From positions 1 to 26,633 of IMG/VR virus record IMGVR_UViG_3300046413_000604: DNA of 26,633 nt. One strand, given 5' to 3'. The DNA comes from a virus. The notes beneath the pieces are model-generated. The model saw only the letters and a list, made by a program, of their open reading frames with translations. It did not search any database and was not told where the DNA came from. This document shows, one piece after another, positions 23,001 through 26,633 of this stretch. Position 1 is the first letter of the stretch, and every line of letters starts with the position of its first letter. A program made the position numbers and the translations under genes.

Positions 23001-24185
23001 ACCTTGCAAGAAAGTAAGGACATTATGACCAAGGCTTGGGATGATCCTGCTCTATTACGATATGGAATCAAGAGTCCAGAGGACCTAGCTAACTACAAAG
23101 CCGTACTTAAAGGAAGAGAGGCTATTGGTTTTGGCGCAGTAAGTACAGCAGCCATGTTGTATCTCGATGGAAGGTTGACAGGTAACGGGCCACCAGATCG
23201 GCTGTTACGTGACTCTTGGAGACAGGCTGGATGGCAGCCACGTTCAATCCGTATCGGAGATGCTTATGTCAGTTACGAATCGCTTGAACCTTTTAACAGC
23301 TTCCTTTCAATGGTTGCTGATGTAGGTGATGGTCAAAAGGTAATGGGTGAAGAATGGGCAGAAAACTGGTTTGGCCGTATGGGTCATTTACTTTCAGCCA
23401 ACATTACTAATAAGACTTTCTTAGCTGGTCTCATGCAACTGATGGATCTTCTTGAAAGTAAAGGACAGCGTGCTGGTTCTGTCGCAGCTAATCTAGTGAA
23501 TAACCAATTCCCACTAGGTGGATTGCGGAATGAAATAGGTAAGCTGTTGAGCCCTGGTATGCGTGAACTCGAAGCTGGCTTTGTTGAGTCAGTACGTAAC
23601 CGTAACCTTTGGGGTGATCTAGTAATGAATGAGGAAGGTAAGCTTCCTTATCGTTATGACATTCTTACTGGTGATCGCTTAAATGACTGGGATCCTTTAA
23701 CCCGTCTTACTAACGCTATTCTTCCATTCAACATTAACCTCGGCACCAGCCAGACTCGTGATCTTTTATTTAGATCTGGTATTAATTTAAAGCAAACTTT
23801 TAATTCTGGACCTAGTGGTGAATCGCTTGAAGGTTACCCTGAACTTAAATCTAAGTATCAATACTTGATGGGTAAACAAAACATAGAAGCTCAATTAGAA
23901 AAGCTTTTTAGGAACCCTCAGATACTTGATTCTATCTTGACTATGGAAGGAGATCGATCTGCTAACCGTGTGTATGAACCACGCCAAACTCTTCATGCAA
24001 ATGAAATTAAACGTGTGTTTGATGTAGCTAAAAAAGCTGCTTGGATGCAGTTAGAGCAAGAGGAATCCTCTGCACGTGAATTGACAAGACAAGAAAATAT
24101 CAAGAAACTATCTGCCCGCTATAGAGAAAGAGGTAATACAGATGAAGCTAATCAGCTTACCGACCTTTTAAAAATGACTAAATAA
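20025..24185 (+). CDS. Internal virion protein (gp16-like), 1386 aa
   Basis: The largest protein, in the T7 gp16 position and of matching size (1318 aa in T7). It should form part of the internal core and the trans-envelope channel for DNA entry. The first ~80 residues are acidic and Gln/Ser-rich, and a Gly-rich hydrophobic stretch follows at ~140-175 (LLRGVTDIGVGFIGVGKIGTGIKG). The remainder is helical, with amphipathic and Gly/Ala-containing segments such as residues ~760-790 (PARAVIGTGIGTFMRPVAAIIG). I see no transglycosylase Glu-Ser motif at the N-terminus, in contrast to T7 gp16; that activity seems to be carried by the preceding gene. Assignment rests on order, length and composition. 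Confidence 0.88.
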   Translation: MEEQNLTAEDIAAKEERERQAKVFNETMADANAVSQSSSDQQQQQSEDTAKTLSKVNDDGSLKPTQETMDDPKDFGITENIQDGANAVVAGLQDSWNNTVDLGKFFDPAFYQKSTKEDPYEFKSDWKFDEQPIVRTRWGKLLRGVTDIGVGFIGVGKIGTGIKGARALMFGQKAAKAAQFGPLTASAMRLQKAKNLGKTFKEGAIAGALVDAWDSDSHDANMARTLIEINPSWAPTLEVIATNDDMSPAQRSLYNVMEGVGIGGLMNVALDGVKAGARALSGNKQKALKNAKKLNPEMAKESNSTPMAAVERASDVEYNNKVQFVAEQAEAKYQREQFKSLKKNGFIPEDMDYENFKANYKGSKDPNARKNWSQLSDQEVEFEKQLYAANNKIDVGPERDFSRQTIKQSEQFTEIGKDQLNVDLDRGTPRDTPYYYQGAEFHENQPLTSTSRPAKALRDQVQIRNDPANKYGANRAPMTEAAIRRAADASGSSIKELEKMAEQFAESPEYSTLYGSTSRAQMRNDFIDSAADLKSFLDDTGHSRMTDMSEDSMLEFLASLRSINKTQIEGIDVLNHRQTVAADVMIGQLTQQIRDLSKASLSVDGVIDTTSPGGILDGMIARYKTLTRLRAETSALSSYNLRRFKAGSESVKDINFKNVQKSASDEAAARVDLLAKVIREDKDGSMFEAFRYFTAASNGSAQTFKDMDEFFRRKLVGFSDGNTQQRNAVLNEMMTMGINSMLSGPKTPARAVIGTGIGTFMRPVAAIIGSKLPGGDPRIARESYAALGAMWQARGEAWHKAIADYRTYMTKEDPFRGFIVTKGDEEFEALQNYYKSNGTRNEQAQMALFQTMRGLNKSPLLNYGPRMMAAADSFFTQLIGRGRQRALAFNEIYDRFEHTTKSVSSDDFKQLVRDAENKFQKDIWDADGKVIDEMVKYASDEAKLTKELPLFFKQIDNAMNNAPFLKPFVGLFMKTGVNALEMTAKYTPILNKTLQESKDIMTKAWDDPALLRYGIKSPEDLANYKAVLKGREAIGFGAVSTAAMLYLDGRLTGNGPPDRLLRDSWRQAGWQPRSIRIGDAYVSYESLEPFNSFLSMVADVGDGQKVMGEEWAENWFGRMGHLLSANITNKTFLAGLMQLMDLLESKGQRAGSVAANLVNNQFPLGGLRNEIGKLLSPGMRELEAGFVESVRNRNLWGDLVMNEEGKLPYRYDILTGDRLNDWDPLTRLTNAILPFNINLGTSQTRDLLFRSGINLKQTFNSGPSGESLEGYPELKSKYQYLMGKQNIEAQLEKLFRNPQILDSILTMEGDRSANRVYEPRQTLHANEIKRVFDVAKKAAWMQLEQEESSARELTRQENIKKLSARYRERGNTDEANQLTDLLKMTK

Positions 24186-24187
24186 CT

Positions 24188-25279
24188 ATGGCTTGTAATC
24201 CAGTCGCAACCTACAACCAATATACAAGTAATGGTAGTACTACTACCTACAATTTCACTTTCCCATATCTAAAGACCTCAGACGTTCAAGTACAAGTAAT
24301 CGCTGACGATCCAGCCAGTGTGAACGATGTCATAACTGATCTGACGGTAACAACTCATTATTCTGTCTCATCATCAAACCCTACTCAGATTGTATTAACG
24401 TCTGCAGGTTTGACTATTGCGGCTAATGGATCAACAATTCGTATTTACAGATGTACAGCTAATCAGTTTCTTACGGCTGAATTCCAAGCTGGCTCTGCTA
24501 TCCGTGCTACTGACCTGAATACAAACTTTGATCAGGTTCTGTATACCACCCAGGAATCGAACGTTAGATCAACAGACGCAAATACTACAAGTAGAACAGC
24601 TGTTACGACCGCAGAAACCCTTGGTAACCAAGCTATTGCTACGTCTAACTCTGCAGTTACTACAGCTAACTCTGCAGTTACTACAGCCAATAGTGCTGTT
24701 ACTACGGCTAACGGTGCTGTTAATACAGCTAACTCTGCGGCTAGTGCAGTTGCCAGTGCCGTTCTTTATGACCCAATAACTAACGTTGCATCTATTCCAG
24801 GGTCGCCTAGTAATAATACTTATGTAGAGGTTAGTAACTCTACTGGTATTGAATCATTCAATCCCCTTTCTGGACTTCCATCTGGGTTTGTTGGTGACTC
24901 AGGTTTAACAGTACGTCTTAGGTATCAAACAAATACCTGGGTTTGGCAGATGTATTTTGCCAATGATGTGAACGATCGGTTCATTAAAAAAACTGGTGAT
25001 ACTTTTACTGGATTGGTAACTCTTTCTGGAGCACCAACCTCTAATTTACATGCAGCTACAAAAGCTTATGTAGACACTACTTCTGGTAATGCACTGCCAC
25101 TTGCCGGTGGAACTATGACAGGTCTTCTTACATTGTCAGGAGCGCCAACATCTAATTTACATGCAGCTACAAAGCTTTACGTAGATTCCAATGCAATCCT
25201 TGTAGCTGACGGCGGCAACTTTGACAGTGGAGCATCACTTGTCACATCATCATCAACATTCGACGGAGGATCATTCTAA
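24188..25279 (+). CDS. Tail fibre protein with T7 gp17-type N-terminal domain
   Basis: A 363-aa fibre protein. The first ~125 residues are the T7 tail-fibre attachment domain: YNFTFPYLKTSDVQVQVI, then IRIYRCTANQFLTAEFQAGSAIRATDLNTNFDQ (shortened), which docks to the tail tubes. Residues ~154-188 are heptads of the form SAVTTAN, a short triple-helical coiled coil. A beta-rich segment follows, then two 27-residue repeats, GDTFTGLVTLSGAPTSNLHAATKAYVD-like (written in part), as found in many phage fibres. It ends in a Gly/Ser-rich tip, GGNFDSGASLVTSS. The stop overlaps the next fibre gene (TAATG). The distal adhesin role is probably shared with the next two genes. Confidence 0.9.
   Translation: MACNPVATYNQYTSNGSTTTYNFTFPYLKTSDVQVQVIADDPASVNDVITDLTVTTHYSVSSSNPTQIVLTSAGLTIAANGSTIRIYRCTANQFLTAEFQAGSAIRATDLNTNFDQVLYTTQESNVRSTDANTTSRTAVTTAETLGNQAIATSNSAVTTANSAVTTANSAVTTANGAVNTANSAASAVASAVLYDPITNVASIPGSPSNNTYVEVSNSTGIESFNPLSGLPSGFVGDSGLTVRLRYQTNTWVWQMYFANDVNDRFIKKTGDTFTGLVTLSGAPTSNLHAATKAYVDTTSGNALPLAGGTMTGLLTLSGAPTSNLHAATKLYVDSNAILVADGGNFDSGASLVTSSSTFDGGSF
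24647..24730 (+). repeat. Four 21-bp tandem repeats coding the fibre coiled coil
   Basis: Units of 21 bp start at 24647, 24668, 24689 and 24710, and a degenerate fifth follows at 24731. Units 1 and 2 differ by one base; later units diverge mainly at third codon positions. Each encodes one heptad such as NSAVTTA. Slippage between units could change the length of the fibre shaft. Confidence 0.8.
24995..25186 (+). repeat. Two 81-bp fibre repeats
   Basis: Copies at 24995-25075 and 25106-25186 encode nearly the same 27 residues. They share the core TLSGAPTSNLHAATK and end in YVD. A 30-base spacer coding TTSGNALPLA lies between them. The modules are of the kind exchanged between phage fibre genes by recombination. 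Confidence 0.75.
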
Positions 25280-26007
25280 TGCCAACACCTGCTAATCGGA
25301 CTCCTCTGCGTGTAGCACGAGGTACATATTCAAATCTTAATAGCTCAGTAGCTGATATTCAGGAAGGAGAGGTTTGTTATGCAACTGACCAAAACAAACT
25401 ATATGTCAAGGAAGGATCAGCCCTTGTAAGTACACAGGCTGCTGCTGTTGATATTTCAACTAAAGCAAATATTGCTGGACCTACTTTCACTGGAGTACCA
25501 GCAGCTCCTACAGCAACCAGTGGTACTAATACAACTCAATTAGCTACAACAGCGTTTGTAACTGCTGCTGTCCCTGATATCAGTGGTAAAGCCAACACGT
25601 CAGACATTGGTTCTACTATTCAAGCCTTTGATGCTGACACTGCAAAGACAGATACAGCACAGACGTTTACCAAGGCACAACGTGGACAGGTGACGACACT
25701 TACGTCTGCTGCTTCTATCACTATTGACTTTGCACTGTCTAATAATTTCTTGTTAACCACAGGACATGCAGCAATTCTGTTTGCTAATCCCACCACAGAA
25801 GTAGCTGGTCAAAGTGGTTCTATTTTTATTGTTCAAGGTTCTACTACTTGTGCTGCTCCTACTTGGGGTAACCAATGGTACTTTGCTGGCGGTACTGCTC
25901 CAGCTCTAACAGGTACAACTGGTAAATGTGCACGTGTTGATTATATTGTTCAAGAAGCTGGAAAGATCCATGCAGTAGCTACAGATAACCTAACGTACAC
26001 GTCTTGA
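25279..26007 (+). CDS. Tail fibre-like protein, 242 aa
   Basis: A second fibre component. The N-terminal segment TPLRVARGTYSNLNSSVADIQEGEVCYATDQNKLYVKEG (residues ~8-46, shortened) is a small beta-rich head that I associate with phage tail-fibre and appendage proteins. Residues ~65-98 hold two fibre-type repeats (GPTFTGVPAAPTATSGTNTTQLATTAFV) as in shaft segments. The C-terminal half (SAASITIDFALSNNFLLTTGHAAILFANP ... GNQWYFAGGTAP) is a beta-structured tip. It begins within the stop codon of the previous fibre gene and ends three bases before the next. No catalytic motif is visible. Confidence 0.8.
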   Translation: MPTPANRTPLRVARGTYSNLNSSVADIQEGEVCYATDQNKLYVKEGSALVSTQAAAVDISTKANIAGPTFTGVPAAPTATSGTNTTQLATTAFVTAAVPDISGKANTSDIGSTIQAFDADTAKTDTAQTFTKAQRGQVTTLTSAASITIDFALSNNFLLTTGHAAILFANPTTEVAGQSGSIFIVQGSTTCAAPTWGNQWYFAGGTAPALTGTTGKCARVDYIVQEAGKIHAVATDNLTYTS

Positions 26008-26010
26008 TAT

Positions 26011-26633
26011 ATGCCAGTATTTAATAACATGCTAGCCGGTGCCAGTGGTGGTGCCGGTGCTGGCTACGAGATTGAACGTAGTCTTAGGTTCAACTCAGGT
26101 GATTCTGCGTACCTTAGTCGTGCGTTTTCAGCAGGTAATCGCAAGACGTGGACTTGGAGTTCATGGATAAAATTAAGCTCTTTAAGTGGACGCCGCTTTT
26201 TATTTTCTAATCGTACATCGGCTTTAAACGGACACGCCAATTTATATTTTGAGTTTGATTCTTCGCATAAACTTCGTATTGGAGAATGGAACAGTTCCTG
26301 GAGTTGGAGGCTAGAAACTAACGCTTTATTTAGAGACCCCTCTGCTTGGTATCATATTGTAGCGGCAATTGATACAACACAATCAACAGCATCAAACAGA
26401 GCAAAATTATATATCAACGGTGTCGAGCAAACTCTTTCAATAAGTGATTATCCATCGCAAAATTCAGACACTTATATCAACCAAGCGGCGGACCATGTAA
26501 TAAATCTAAGCAATGACAATTCCAGTTTTGGTGATTTTTACTATGCCGACGTACATTTTATTGATGGTCAAGCATTAACAGCAGATGATTTCGGAGCTCC
26601 TGATGACAACGGTGTGTGGCAGCCGAAGGAGTT
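26011..26633 (+). CDS. LamG/concanavalin-like lectin adhesin, 3'-truncated by window
   Basis: An open frame from ATG 26011 to the window end (at least 207 codons, no stop). After a Gly/Ala-rich start (MPVFNNMLAGASGGAGAGYEIERSLRFNSGD, shortened) it reads SAYLSRAFSAGNRKTWTWSSW and WYHIVAAIDTT, with KLYINGVEQTLS and FYYADVHFIDGQALTADDFG. These are landmarks of the laminin-G/concanavalin-A jelly-roll lectin domain found in marine phage tail proteins, where it probably binds host glycans. It is the third appendage gene in a row and is likely the receptor-contacting one. A Shine-Dalgarno is not evident. The missing 3' end prevents judging total length. Confidence 0.82.
   Translation, partial: MPVFNNMLAGASGGAGAGYEIERSLRFNSGDSAYLSRAFSAGNRKTWTWSSWIKLSSLSGRRFLFSNRTSALNGHANLYFEFDSSHKLRIGEWNSSWSWRLETNALFRDPSAWYHIVAAIDTTQSTASNRAKLYINGVEQTLSISDYPSQNSDTYINQAADHVINLSNDNSSFGDFYYADVHFIDGQALTADDFGAPDDNGVWQPKE

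Noticed and set aside
1-26633. Integrase, attachment site, transposon, CRISPR array or tRNA gene
   Set aside because: None found on either strand by reading. All sizeable non-coding stretches are described above.

Overview
The window is a contiguous piece of a T7-like podovirus of marine picocyanobacteria (Prochlorococcus/Synechococcus). All supported genes are on the + strand, tightly packed and often overlapping by a few bases. They follow the T7 gene order: DNA polymerase (gp5), 5'-3' exonuclease (gp6), portal (gp8), scaffold (gp9), capsid (gp10), tail tubes A and B (gp11, gp12), internal virion proteins (gp14, gp15, gp16) and tail fibre (gp17). The cyanophage signature genes are a two-subunit ribonucleotide reductase, MazG-like pyrophosphohydrolase, high-light-inducible protein (hli) and psbA (photosystem II D1). 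No RNA polymerase, primase-helicase, terminase, lysis gene, integrase, tRNA or CRISPR array lies in the window.

Layout. 1-5360: replication and nucleotide supply. This holds the DNA polymerase (5' end cut by the window and reading frame broken near 320), exonuclease, a 70-aa unknown, a DUF3310/gp1.7-like protein, MazG-like protein, RNR alpha and beta, and two very small genes. 5386-8233: portal, a small overlapping gene, scaffold and a basic small protein. 8272-10620: a cargo region between scaffold and capsid. It encodes an exported small beta-barrel-like protein, Hli, a 38-aa two-cysteine protein, psbA, a 70-aa protein, and a structured RNA element followed by a 33-aa gene. 10621-12219: capsid, two small proteins and a strong UUCG-loop terminator. 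12231-24185: tail tube proteins, a 168-aa unknown and three large internal virion proteins. 24188-end: three consecutive tail-fibre/adhesin genes, the last cut by the window.

The most interesting part is 10287-10464. The leader folds on paper into a compact three-way junction and carries the sequence landmarks of the glutamine-sensing aptamer known as the Downstream-peptide/glnA RNA. A good ribosome binding site and a 33-codon gene ending in a YRGVAY motif (DUF4278, the family of the cyanobacterial PII-interacting protein PirA) follow it. A decayed copy of the leader's ribosome-binding segment, two near-identical 24-nt hairpin repeats flanking the psbA cassette, two perfect palindromes and an attenuator-like hairpin pair fill the rest of this non-coding stretch before the capsid gene. 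Together with hli and psbA, this suggests a cassette that tunes host photosynthesis and, by inference, nitrogen status during infection.

Other points of note: the RNR small subunit lacks the usual radical tyrosine, a peptidase_S74 self-cleaving chaperone domain ends an internal virion protein, and a peptidoglycan-hydrolase-like domain ends the gp15-like protein. All product names rest on reading motifs and gene order by eye; no database search was run.
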